Part shown: piece after piece, positions 48,601 through 61,599 of the stretch | How positions within the stretch are numbered: position 1 is the first letter of the stretch | How the letters are laid out: each line of letters starts with the position of its first letter | NCBI GenBank assembly: GCA_026413225.1 | Contig: CM048553.1 | Coordinates: forward strand, 97,252,190-97,316,189 | Direction: 5' to 3' | Length of the DNA: 64,000 nucleotides | Source: Otis tarda | Taxonomy: Eukaryota; Chordata; Aves; Otidiformes; Otididae | The notes under the pieces: model-generated | What the model saw: only the letters and a program-made list of their open reading frames with translations | What the model was told of the DNA's origin: nothing | Databases searched by the model: none | Translations under genes and position numbers: made by a program

Positions 48601-51600
48601 AAATAGACTTAACTCTACCACTGGGATTTTCTGAGTAGTGCTGATTCGCACTCAAATTGCTTGTTGACACTTGGCGGAGTCTATCCTAATGTGTATCATC
48701 TCTGACAGGGATGATACAACATGTCCCAGTCTAACTTAAAGGCTGGTTGTCTTTGGTAATAAGCTGGTTGCTTTGTAATGGAATGACACAATAACATGAT
48801 AGCTATGTGTCAGCTTATTTAAGGCATACCTTTATGTGCTTATTAAAAAAAAAAAACCAAAACAGCAACGGAACAGTCACTGAAAGTGACATTGATACAC
48901 AAATTATTTCTACAGTGAAAATTTCAAGGCATGCTTGTTTTCTTGTTTCAAATAAGAAAAAAAATCTGCTTCAGGCTCAAGATGCAGTAAACTGAAGCAT
49001 TGCTCTAAGGTTTTTGGACTGTACATGTACAGGAATTTCTGCTTAAAAGCAAGTGAAAAAATAGACATTTTGCAATGGCATTAATATACAACATCACTTA
49101 TTAATTAGAATATTATTTCATAAACAAGAAAAAATAGCTATTGGTTTTCATGTGTGCAACTCATTGCATATGATCTGTAACTCCATCTTGTACATTCTTG
49201 TATTCTGAGATGCTCTATGAAACCACCTGCCAGGACAGGCATATTCCTGGTTGGTAAAGACTTGACATTTTGGAAACTTTTGTAAATTGATGTCCTAGGA
49301 AGTTATTAGAAGACCATGTGTTTCTTAAGTCAGTTCTTGACATCTAGCATTCACATGAACAAGGTACTGTATTTTACCTCTTAGATAATACAGTTTCTCA
49401 ATGCAGTATCGTAGGCATGAAAATTGTGAACCATAAAATACTTGTCAAAGGCTAATTTTAGCTTTCCTAAACTGCCGTATCACTATCTCTATTATTAGAA
49501 CTGTCTAACTGAAAACAAGAAGAAAAGGTGTTCTGTTATCTATATTCCCCCCCCCACCCCCAAAAGGCTTTATTATGATTCCTGGCAATAGCTCTTTGTT
49601 TTCTAAATCATATATTTAAGAAAAAGAATAAGTAGATGAACCTGACTAAATTCCTTATAAGCTATTCTTGCGAACTGCCACGAACGGTATCCAGTTTCAG
49701 TTTTATTCTAATGTTTCACTTTTCAGTGCAGCTGAGGTTCAGAGATGTACAAAGGCTACACACAGCTGCCTTATGTTAACCCTTTCTAAATGTTGTTCGA
49801 GCTAATTCTCATACAGCAAAAAGAAATGTAGCCTCTACTACCTTCTGACCCTAAAGGACTCTGTGCTATTCATTGATGTAATTCTGTCTTTTTACTCTGT
49901 ATTCTTAGTGTCACCTTACATTTATTTCAGGCCTTTGAGGTTGCTCAGTGTAATGCGCCTTACGTATATGGATGGTGTATATGCAGACATCTGATGTGAG
50001 AAGAATGATTTGAGCTTGGCATTTTTTTTTTCCCTTTACTGCTTCCAAGCAAAGAGGAATTTGAGCAGAGGGGTTGGTTGGGGGATCCAGTGAGGGCTGA
50101 CAAGCGAGGAGAGGGGTTTGGCGCTGTGAAGACGGGGGTGTTTCCAGGCACGTCCAGGGCAGAAGGGTTCTGCTAGGCCTGGGCTTTGTCTCACCTGGGT
50201 TTGGAGGCTTGGGCTGGGGATATCTTCCTTCAGGTAGTGTGGTGGGGTTTCCTGTACCAACACGGAGTAGGCACTTCTATGTGGAAAAATTCATTTGACC
50301 TATTTTTAGGTGACTATTTTAAGATAAAAAGAATTGTATCCTAGAGAAAGCTTATTTCTCTCTGTGAAGTATAAAGGGAGCCTCGGCTGGCTAGTATAGA
50401 TGTAGATGTCTCCTATGTGGAGATCCGTATTGCGTCAGCTAGAGCCTACCCTTGATGTTTGTGGGAATTTTAATGTAAAAAGCTGTAGTAACAATGCATT
50501 TCCATCACCGCCAGCTTTCAGTGGGATTTCAGCAGACGGTCCAGAGAACTCACTTTGCACAACCCTCACTTCATCTTTATTGATTACAAAAAATCCTTCT
50601 TTGGTGTCTCATGTCGAGCCAGAAAATGTGGAAACCAGGCCAGCAAAGCCGTATTGTGTGCAGGGAAGCAGGGTGGTGGCAGCACTGCGGCCAGGAGTGG
50701 AGGCCAAGGAGCTCCTCCATGCCGCACCTGTGGGCACCCAGGCCACCCCTCACCTGAGCTGATGAAGGGCTTCCTGCTGCCATGTAGCACATGGCTGTGG
50801 CATGGGTATGCCTCCCCATCTATAGCTTTATCATAGGTGAAATTTTGGGATGCTGAGGAAACATATCCTCGTCTTGCTTTTAACTCTTGTTTAAGGAGAG
50901 AATTGTAAGGAGAACTATTCACATACAGTGCAATTTCTTTCAAAATCACAAGGACTGTGCAATCACTTTACTGTCACCAAGTCTTAATTTCCAAAGCCGA
51001 AGGAAAGATAGTTTAGATAGTCTTGACATATTTTTTTTGTAATTACATGTGCTTATATTTTCCTTTCAGAATGAATTTCAATTGAGATGGTAGAGAGTTT
51101 TGAACTCTATTACACCTTAAAATGCAAAATTTTTAAAAAGTCAAAATTTAAATTACTGTTTTAATAAAGATTAAACATTTTAGTCAACATAAAATGGATT
51201 ATTTCCAGAATTCTCTTTCCTGGAGAAATTAAAAGTTTGGGATTTTCTGTTCCTAATAGCATATAAACCTCTTGCAAGATTCTTCACAAAAATCACTTGC
51301 TCCTGTTCTACAGCTTCCTCCTCATGTCTCCTCATGGATATTTTGCTTGTGTGAACTTCAATACAGACACATATTTCATAATCCTTTTGGATTCTAAAAT
51401 GAAAATGGAGATACGTCAGAATAATCAGAGCCTGGAAAAATCAGTACATTTAAGTACACTTTGCTTAGGGCAACTTCAGTGCAAGTTTTTGTGCTTGTGT
51501 GTTGTGTTTGAATGAATTCAAGTCTTTGGTGAAGACTATTGCTTTTGGAGCAATTTACATGATTTTGATTTGTGACTTGTGCAGTCAGCCTCTAAAGAAA

Positions 51601-54600
51601 TACCACCAGTGATGGCTTCATTCTGCTGTCATCCTCAGGCACATCTTGCGATTTTCTTAGCTTTTACTGTAAAGCAATGATAAAACAATGGAGGGACCTA
51701 TTTCTCTTCTGAAGACAAGGAATTTTTTAAAAAATCTTTTAAGTTCTGTATCATTTGCAGCTAGGCTAAAGAGTGGCAGTTTCACAAACTAATCCGAGAA
51801 CGGTGAACTGCTGTAAAACTAATACAGTGTCAGGAGAAGTAAACCAGAGTTTCTTTCAAAGTAAGAAAGAGGCAGGCAGACCACTTGACCAATTTGAGTA
51901 GTTCCACTGAAAGATTAAATATTTTGGTTTTGCATCACAAACTGTATTCTTTTTTTTTTTTTTGCATAGGCAATCTTTTAAAATAAAAACGTCTTTCACT
52001 CTCAGGTACCATCTCTCCATTCAGATACCAACTGATACCACACCATAAAAAGCATTTTCTTGTTTGACACAGAGGCACAGGAAAAATTTTAAGCATACAG
52101 AAGGAATCCTGAATAAAACAAGGAATGAAACACTCTCCTCTGAGGCTGTTCATATGCAGGTCTTCTGGTTATTCTCCAAATCTTCTATGTCCATCATAGT
52201 CAAAGTACTTGGTCCTGCTGCCCATTTCCTCTGTCTGCAGCTCTTATCCTCATTTCCTCCTGAGGGGTCTTCTTGCTCGCAGTTGACATATACATTATCA
52301 CATCATGACTGCTCCAGAGCTCCTTTCTCCCACCCATGACCGCTGACTCTGAGCGCCCTGTGATTTCTCATCTGCCCACAGTAAGCAAGAGAACCAGAGA
52401 TCCAACAGAGAGGAGTCATCAACAGGAGGCTGATGAAATGTTGTGAAGAGGAAGTAGGCGTTTCACAGGATTTTAAAAAGAGAAGGAGCAGGAAAAAGTG
52501 TCACCCCAATAGCTTATGAGCAATTTCCAAGCACGAGAGTCCTTTAGGAGTGCATGGCTTGGTGCCATCTAAACCACAAAAGCTTCAAATACTCAAATGC
52601 GAACAGAGAGCTGTATTTGAAGAAGTGGGGTTTGAAGCTGCAGTGAGGGATGTTAACTCCAGAGGTATTTAGCAACATGAAGAACAGAGAAATGCATTTT
52701 TTATCACATTTCTGTTTGGAATTGGCTTCTTGTTGCTGACTGGATCCAGTATTATTGCAGTACTTTACAGAGGGTAGTTCACAGATTGCAGGCTGGAATG
52801 GAAAATTTTCTGAAAATTATGTTAAATGCATTAAGGAAAATCATGAGGTTTTTGTGATTTTTCTCAGTTTTGTGACTAAATGATGTCCAGTTGAATATTT
52901 GTGCATTTTTTACTATGAAGGCAGGGATGTTGGATTACATCCACCATTTTGTTCCAGTGATGTTCCAATTCCAAACCAACACTAACAGAAAGAAGAACTC
53001 CTCAATACATAAGAAAACTCACATGAAGATCTGACAGGTGCCTGGAATTGGTTTATAATATTTATGTGATACCTTTTAAATTATTAAAGTCTTAGTGATA
53101 CAAGTTATCATCTAGGTACTTGTATTACAATGGGAAAAACACTCCTGATCTGATTCTCATCTACAGAAAGGACTTTTACTGAATGCTGACAAGGTAAAGG
53201 TGCCTCATAAAGGTCTGGTTTTTGAGATTTCATAGCCAGAAATCACAACCACAGCCAGAAGAATGAACTTCAGTGTAAACTTATCTCCACAAAACTTGAA
53301 AGACAGTATTAATAAAGCAAAACATTTAACCTGTGGAATGAGTAGAAATGCAATGATAAGATAGAAGTCAGAGGGTCATTCATCTTAATTTTGAGGTGCT
53401 AGCAGCTGCAGTCGAAGCAGTGCTGTATTACAGGCATGCTTTTGAGCCAAGTGAAGTGCCAAGCCTTTATTTTTGAGACTAAGACCTATTTATAAAGAGG
53501 TCATAGGGAGAACTGTCTAGATGGGAAAACATGGGAGAAATTTGCAAGAATATTGGAAAGCTTCTCTTTTGTAGCACAACTTACATACCAAGCAGCAGAG
53601 AAAACTGGATGACAGAGAAGAAGAGAAAACATGTCGGCCTTGCGAGGGATACTTGCATGTAGATAGTGGTATATCAATAATGGGTTTACTCCAGTACCCT
53701 TGGCAATGATGGGCATGGTGGTAGAAGTGTTAGGAGGCTGAGTGTAGCATGCTTATATCAAGAACGGCTAGTTCTTCATTTCTAATTTTTGTTGTTACTG
53801 CTGCCTGTCCTTACTTGGTCAAAACCTACCAGCAGATTAATTTGCAAAATACGTAAATCTTGACTTGATTAGCCTGAACTTCCACGGTCCACTTACTCTA
53901 TCCATCAAGTGATTCCTACGTCAGGTTCACCAGTCTCCCTCAGAACTGTAATTTATCTTTCTGAAAGGTATGCAATTTTTATTCAGAGTCTCCCGAGGGT
54001 GAAGAATATACTGCATCTTTTGCAAAGTTGTACCAACAGACAATTTCACATGTTATTTCTGGATAAACTTTGCTGATTTTATATTTCAGTTGTAATATAT
54101 AATGCCGTATCTGTTAGGTTTAAGATCATACTGTCATCTCTCTATAGCTGATTGCTGATGATGTTCATTTCACCACTTTCTATTGGCTGTGATAAACAGA
54201 TGAAGTGCTTTTATTTCCTTGCTGCAAGGCAGAATTTCCAGGAGTTACATTATTCATTGAAAGAGCCTTCTGGAGAGAGAGCAGAAGAGTATCGCCATTC
54301 TCCGTTCCCCTACTTGACTCCTACTTCACCCTCGTGCTGTAGAAGCATGGTTCCCATAGCAATTGGCTCTGCTGTTCCTACTGATATGCTGAGGTCCAAA
54401 GAACAAGAGAGATACAAATCCGGTATAGGAAAAGAGCCCTATTTATTTTTAAATTGTATATGGAAGTAAAAATGTCTCTAGAAACTTTGACATGTCCTTG
54501 AGTTGTCAGCACATAGAGAGCACTTACTCTCTTTCTTGGAATAATGCTGAGATACAGGCTGTCTCTTTATAAGGATTTTAAACTGTGATTGTTTCAGTCT

Positions 54601-56524
54601 GAATTTTTTTTGATAGACAGAACCACAGTATGACCTTTTTTGCTTGAGAGAAATTTGAAACCCATCTCCCTGATGTCAACAACAAAAAAAAAAGGCATGA
54701 AAAATGGGATATTTTAAGATTTTAGTGTTTCACATATCAGGGAAAGATTGTTAATCTATATTTACAGAACATTGCATATGTAAATATACAGTTCTCTTGA
54801 TAGAAACGATATGACAGACATGGTGCATCCTTTGACTTTAAGCTTACCTAAAAAGCCTGTATGTGTAAATATGTGTACCTATGTAGTACTATAGGAAAAG
54901 GTATGGGATTGTGGCTAGTTCTGAATACAAAATCCAAATGACTGTTTCTTGCTTTGGGTTTCATCTCTCCTGTATGAGAGCTCTTATTCTTTATAGACAT
55001 TTCTTTAAATCTCTGGAAGAGAGCTACTAATAAAATTACCTAATTTGAAATGATGGTACTTTTAAAACTCCTATTACTTTTTATTAAAACAACTACTTTC
55101 TAATACACTTAACTTGTAGGACTTTCTGCCCTGATAATTATCAAGAATTCTTTCATTCTTACTTTTATCTAAGTGCTGCTAGTTTAGCCTTATAAAGTTC
55201 CTAAATATTTCCTCTCCCTTCTTAAGACCTGATCCATAACCAGGATCCCTATGTATGGATATGACCCAGCAAAGCTGAACTGATCTAAGTGATGCTGCAT
55301 ACAAAGATGATATCTGATTCATCACACCTATTTTTAGATATGTGTGTCTGAGCTGGTCAGCCTTTATAGTCAAGACATTTAGCTGTCTGCTTTAGGATGA
55401 CATGAATCTTGTCCCAGAAAAAGCTCTTTCTTTCCACTGTCTATAAAACTAACCTAGAATATTTAGTGTAACTGTCTAAGTTTGGTCAAATGAATCATGC
55501 TGTGTATCTGGGCATATAGACAGGGATTTGTTGTTTGTGCTGTTCAGATACCTGAAGATCATTAGCTTGTTGATCAGCTGCTTTAAAAAGTTGTGTGTTT
55601 ATAGTTTTCTTACTCATTCCTATTCATTAACTGATCTTCTTTTAATTCAGGGAATACCTTCAAACCTGTGGACGTGGTAATGCAGCACTTGGATACCACC
55701 TAGGTTTTTAGATGAGAGACCGTTCATTTAGTGTCTGAGAATTAAACCCACTAATGGTAATACATCTTTGCACCTGAGGGACTGCTACCTCCCGGCATCT
55801 GCCTGTGTTACCTAATGCATGTTCTGTTTACCTCCACTGCAGATTTCGTGTTTGTCTAATTTTCTGCTTCCAGTGCTTCTTCTAGCACTGTGTTCAGATT
55901 TGTTTTTGTTATTTAGTATCTTCATTTTGCAGGATGTTTTTGCTAATTAATCATTTTGCAGGTTCCAAAATTTAATCTCTTTAATTATTTTCTAAACTAA
56001 ATTCCTTGCTATTATTTCCTTCTCTTTGTTAGTATTCTCAGTAGCACCCAGTTTAATAGCATCAGCAAATTTCCAGCAAATTAACCAGTTGTTTATTCCT
56101 CCCATATAAAAATTAAAATGTTAAACAGGCCTGTTCTGACACGGATCCTTTGACAGTCTAATCATAATCGCCTTTCTCAAACTTACCAATTTGTTGTTTA
56201 GCATCACTGTGGTCCTTCAGCCACAGTTCAGACCATTTTGGCACACATATGTAATCATATGTAATTAATTTAGTGAGATAATATAAAATGATATGCTAAA
56301 TTTCAAATATTCTAAGTGAGCTCAAGTTTAGTTTTCAATTAAAATTCCCACTCAGTGGGCAGATGCATCAGGAAAGCAAATACATTAAAATCAAAGTGCA
56401 ATGCATAACAAATGAAATGGAAAATGGTGAACACAATATTATAAACAAACAGTAGCTAAATCAGTGATTCATCTATACGTGAGCTGTACTCTACTCCATC
56501 ATAAATATGAATACAAGAGCAATA

Positions 56525-56640
56525 GAAGTGGTTCAGAGATGGGTGATGATGCTGGTCAGAGGCCTGCAGATGCTTCAGTCAGAAGAGACACTTGCACAAT
56601 TGGGATCCGATCGAATCCCCATGCTGCCTGATTTGAAAGA
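56525..56640 (+). mobile_element. Possible eroded CR1-like fragment
   Basis: GGTGATGATGCTGGTCAGAGGCCTGCAG followed by an AGAAGAGACAC-like stretch resembles the CR1 region that encodes [16 protein letters not shown]. Too diverged to be sure. Confidence 0.3.
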
Positions 56641-58084
56641 GAAGGCCAATCCCACGTATCATGTTCCAAGAGACTTACTCGACTGAGTTCCCCTAAAAAA
56701 AACTCCACACCAAATGTTCTTTTTTTTTTACTGTTGCATTTTACTTAGGTTCATTAAATACCCATTGGTCAGACATCACAAGTAGAACCCCGTGACTGTG
56801 GTTTCTGGCTTCACTGGAGTATCTACACAGATTTTCAGTATTGCCTGTCTTATTTGAGTGTCAGTCAGTCCACTTTTTGTACTGCCCAATGCATAATGCA
56901 CAAGTGACTCTCACACTCAGACAGTTCTGTCCTGCTCCAGTTCCTCTAATTTGTTTGAACTGATAGATAAAATTGCTGCTTCCATTATTATTTCATTTAA
57001 AAGTTGCCCCAGATCATCCTTTCCTTCTTTTGACTCAGGATTGCCCAAACATGACTTTTTTAGAGCATCAGGAAATGTGATAAAACTCTGGGTTCTCAAA
57101 ATGAAGCTGCTGTCTTGGAGATTATCCATAGCACACAAGAAAAAAACAAGTAGGAGAGAGCTCTGAAGTAAGTGCTGGCAGAGGTGAGGAAGGTGGTGTG
57201 ATGAATGGTCAGGAAGCCACTCTAATGCTTTTGTTTAAAAATAGAGTGTAGTCTCTCATGTGGTTACAGAGTAAAACTTGAAAAGGTAATAGGAATGCAT
57301 TCTGAAATCAAAAGGCAAATGAGCAATAAAAATTTATTATTGTTAGGTTCAGTTTCATGATATCTTGGAGCTTGACTCTTGACTTTTGAATCTCTAATGG
57401 ATGATACTAGAAAAATATGAAAGAGATTCATAATGCATAGCACTCAAGTAAGGAGCAGAGTGCCTGTCAGCCCTTTGCAGTGAAACTTAAATTCCTGCCT
57501 TTATTTCCGGTGCAGAGTAGACCTTTTCTTTGTATTGTTCCATTTGACTTTGAAAAAATGTACCTTGTTAACAACTTCAGACTTATCTTAATGAACACAG
57601 TTTATCTATCTGAAATTTTATTTTGGTTTCTTCTTTGTAATGGTAAGAATGGTAAGAAATTTCTTAAGGGGCTTTTTTAATTTACCTCTGGTAACAGTGT
57701 GCAATTCATGGAGATTGTGCTAAAGCAGAAATATGAGTTGAAATTGTGTGTATAACAGAGCAAGTAATTCAAAAACAAAGAATGAAGTTGGTCAGATAAG
57801 AGTCCTCAAAATTTCTGAAAAAAAGAGATGTAGTATAAGAATACTTCATACTTTAACTTTACTGTAGTGAATGGATTTTATCTGAGTGTGGGGCTCAGTA
57901 AAAATACAGAGACAGATCCTTAAAACAAGTTATAAATACTCTTTTTTTTTTTTTCATTCTAAAACATGTCATTTAGAACTTATCCCTCTAACTAAATATA
58001 TTTCTCTTAAAGAGTGAGAAGACTGGGCATTTAGCAGTGGTGTCCTTTAGAGGTTGACCAACACTGGAGCTGATTTTGTGTAAT

Positions 58085-58320
58085 GTCAATATTGTTGACC
58101 TGGAGGATGGGATGGAGTGCACTCTTAGCAAGTTTTTCAAAGACACCAGATTGGAGGAGTGGTTGATGACTGGAGGCAGGGCTCTATACAGAGGGAACTC
58201 AACAAGACTGCATTCAAAGGAACCAATGTGGGGCTCTTGGGTATAAGGCATTAATGTAATGGTATGAGTTCAGCAGAGGGTTGCCATGATGGTTAATTGG
58301 TTTGGAATACATGACCTACA
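58085..58320 (+). mobile_element. CR1 LINE fragment, degraded
   Basis: CTGGAGGATGGGATGGAGTGCACTC, AGCAAGTTTTTCAAAGACACC and CTGGAGGCAGGGCTCTATACAGAGGGA match the CR1 ORF2 3' region, followed by a deleted version of the GATGGTTAA...GGAATACATGACCTAC block. It overlaps in consensus position with the next element, so the two are separate insertions. Confidence 0.7.
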
Positions 58321-58414
58321 AAATTTAGTTTAAAATTTAGTTTTGAAATACTGTATGTAAGGGAAGGCAAAACAGATGATATCTGGTGAATCACTAGTAT
58401 GATTAATTAATGAT

Positions 58415-59312
58415 CAGGACGATGGGGCAGACTGTACCCTCAGCAAGTTTGCAGATGATACAAAACTGGGAGAAATAGCTGAGATACCAGATGGGTGTGC
58501 TAGAGGGATCTTGACAGGTGGGAGAAATGGGCAGACAGGAACCTTATGAAGTTGAGCAAAAGGAAATGCAAAGTCCTACCCCCAGGAAGCAATAACACCA
58601 GGCACCAGTACACGCTGGGGCTGACCAGCTGGAAAGCAGCTTTCCAGAAAAGGCCTTATGGGTCGCGGTGGGCAGCAACCTGACCATGAGCCAGCAATGT
58701 GCGTTCGCAGCAAAGAAGGCTAACAGCCTCTTGGGCTGGCTGCATTAGGAAGAGCTTGCCAACAGGCTGAAGGAGCTGATCGTTCTTGTCTGCTCAGCAC
58801 TGGTGAGGCCACGTCTGAAGTGCCAGTTGTGGGCAGCCTGGCACAACAGCAAAAACAGACGTACTGGAGCAAGTCCAGCCAAGGGCTACAAGGATGATTA
58901 CATTTCTTATATATGAAGAGGCTGAGGGAGCTGGGATTATATAGTCTGAAGAAGAGAAGAGTCAAGGGAAAACCTGTCTCAGGGGAGAGTGTAAAGAAGA
59001 AACAGCTAGACTCTTCTCATGCCCATTGAGAAGACAAGAGGCAATGGGCATAAACTGAAACACAGGAAATTCTATCTGAATATAAGAATTTTATTTATTT
59101 ATTTATTTTTACTGTTAGAGTGGTTGAACACTGAAACAGGCTGCCCAGAGATGTTGTATGGTCTCCATCCTTGGACGTACTCAAAACACAACTGGACACA
59201 GTCTACAGTCCTGGACCACTTGTTTTTTCTGACCCTGCTTTGAGCAGGGGAGTTGGACTAGATGATCCCCATAGGTCCATTGAACCTCAACCATTCCGTG
59301 GCTCCGTGGTTG
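58415..59312 (+). mobile_element. CR1-type LINE, 5'-truncated 3' end
   Basis: A longer CR1 3' end in + orientation. It begins around CCCTCAGCAAGTTTGCAGATGATACAAAACTGGG, continues through the reverse-transcriptase C-terminal region (GACCATGAGCCAGCAATGTGCG, GAGGCTGAGGGAGCTGGG) and ends with GGAGTTGGACTAGATGATCCCCATAGG...CCATTCCGTGG, the family's 3' terminus. Frames are broken by indels. A (TTTA)n tract lies inside it at about 59089-59110. Boundaries are approximate. Confidence 0.9.
59089..59110. repeat. (TTTA)n microsatellite
   Basis: Five or so TTTA units inside the CR1 copy, apparently grown from the A/T-rich TAAGAATTTT region of the element. Confidence 0.75.
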
Positions 59313-60381
59313 TCTGGCAAGATGAGCTAAGTTGAGCCTGAGTGGGAAGCACTGAAGGAATTTCAGGAATATCTGGGTATTGGAAGTACTGGCAGACTGA
59401 TAATTTCCTGCTTTGTCCACTGTGAAAGCTACCATATAAGAACTAAGTATGAGGTTACCTGGATTTACTGTTTAATAAGAAACCTGAAAGATAATTGAAA
59501 TTGCGAAGAATTGAGTATTTTGCTTAAGCACATTGAAGAGTCAAAGTTATGCATGTCACCCCACTCCTTTTCCAGGTTAAAATTTGCAAAGACTTAGTAA
59601 CGTGAAATAGTAGAGCATAAAAAAACCCAACACCTAAACAAATGGCGAGGCAAGGGAGAAAAGTACATAATGAAATGAATACAAGGAGGGACATTACATT
59701 CTCATAATCCATGTATAACTTGAATTCTCTAAGAAAATTGATTGATGTTAATCAGTTATGAGCAAAACCGTGTTTTACCAATATTTATGCAAATCTGCAT
59801 TTTGCCATAAATATTTTGCAAAAGCACAGTGATGTAGATGAGTATGTTGTTCACTACTCCTGCACTCTGTGTTTCAACAGTCATCTCTCAGATAAACAAG
59901 TTATCTCAATAACAGGCGGATGAAAAAATCACCCCAACAAAGCAAACAACCTGAGAAGAGTTCTGTGTTTCAGTATGCTGCTAATTCCTCAGCCTGTCAG
60001 AGAAGTAATATTTTGCAACTTTCACAAGTCACTGAACATGTTAACGTAACTGGAGCCAGTCAGCAGTTGGGTTCATCTATTATATTAAACCTGACTCAAA
60101 TGTCAATCCATATGTAAGATTAACAGTGGTAGAATCACAGTTACTTATCATGAGACTCCAAATGCTTTTAGCAAGGAATTTTTAAGACACATCAGGAAAA
60201 AAACTGTGGAAAAATATTTATTAGTTGAAAACAAGATATTTTCTAGGAAAAAAAAATAGAAAATAACTTTTCTGGTTATTATGAAAGCGTCTCCAGTCTG
60301 GAAGTTAGGGTTGTTTTAAATCTGAAAGAATGGCATTTCATTATAAAGGGAGATCATTATTACATATTTATTGTTTCTGGC

Positions 60382-60413
60382 AGTAATAGCAGTAGTAGTT
60401 GTAGTAGTAGTAT
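60382..60413. repeat. (AGT)n microsatellite
   Basis: AGT/GTA trinucleotide units with one or two interruptions (AGTAATAGCAGTAGTAGTTG then GTAGTAGTAG). Confidence 0.75.
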
Positions 60414-61565
60414 ATTCTCACACAACATGTACTCCTGGGGAGAAGAATCTGTCAAGTTCCTCATCATCCTGAATCATCAGATGAGTACTGTTCAGTTCCT
60501 CTGTACAGGGGAGCCCACAATATCAGTACATGTTGGTTTGCAAGCTGTGGTTTGGGTGAATGCTCTTGTGGCGTTTCTTATAGGCCACAGGAGTCCACAG
60601 AGTTATACACTGGTCTATGTATGGTAGTGGCGGTGCCATTGTCTGGTATAATCCGTGCTGCGACCTGACCCTCTTCTGTGTGGGGTACTGCAGGATGAGA
60701 ACTTAGTAATGGGTCTCGCAGAAGCCTGTGTGGACAGTGTTTGGAGAGTGAAACAAGGGTGTATCTATGAGACACAAAACAAACACAAAATTGTGTGAAG
60801 GAAATTCTGCCAGTGTGGCTAGAGCCTGGGAACCTTCAGATGTATCCTGTCTGGTGAATGCTTGGTCCAAACCAAAGAGTTTGTGGGAACAGTGGCTGCT
60901 TTGTTTGTTTATCGAAGACTCCATATGTAACAGGTCTGGTAACTGACTTTTCGGTGTATCCTGTAGCTTCAAGTTGCTTTTGTGGTTGGACTTCTGTAGC
61001 TATTGAAGTGAATTGAGCAGTTTAGAGTAATATATTTTAAATCCTTCTGAAGGTCAGAAGGAGGGAAACTTGGGACCATAACCTGTGAACATTTCTGCTG
61101 GAATCTAAGAATAAAAATACAATGTGTTCTTCACACCTGACATCTGCACAGAAGTTCAGGACACAATCTGGAGATTTGTCTTGATGTTTTTTCCTTGGTG
61201 TTAGCTGGAGGATGGAATTAAAATTGAATATGATCTTGATAAATTGGATAAACAGTCTTGCAAAAAAATAGGCACAATTCAATACAGACAAGTGCAGAGT
61301 TCCAGCTTTAGCAATAGACAAAGGTAATAAATACTTTCTTTACTTGTTTCTAGGTCTTTGATGCATGTGCCTTAATTTGGCAGTTTTCCTCAGTTTTAGA
61401 TAAAGGGTTAAATATATCTTTGTTCATTTCTGACAGGGGGACATATATTTTAACAAAAAGATTATTAGAGAGGGTTTAGGACCATCAGTTCTTTCTACAC
61501 CAATTGTCACATTTTTGCATTGGCTGTAACACATCAGCTACCCAAAGAATCCCTAAATCTTCATT

Positions 61566-61599
61566 AATATATATTTTTATTTATTTTATATATATATAG
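61566..61599. repeat. AT-rich simple repeat
   Basis: TA dinucleotides and TTTA units over about 34 nt. Confidence 0.75.

Noticed and set aside
54152-54469. GCDKQMKCFY stretch considered as a GABA-B exon 2 (expected to start CD..K..K.FY)
   Set aside because: There is no AG acceptor before the TGT codon, and the following residues do not continue the Venus-flytrap domain.
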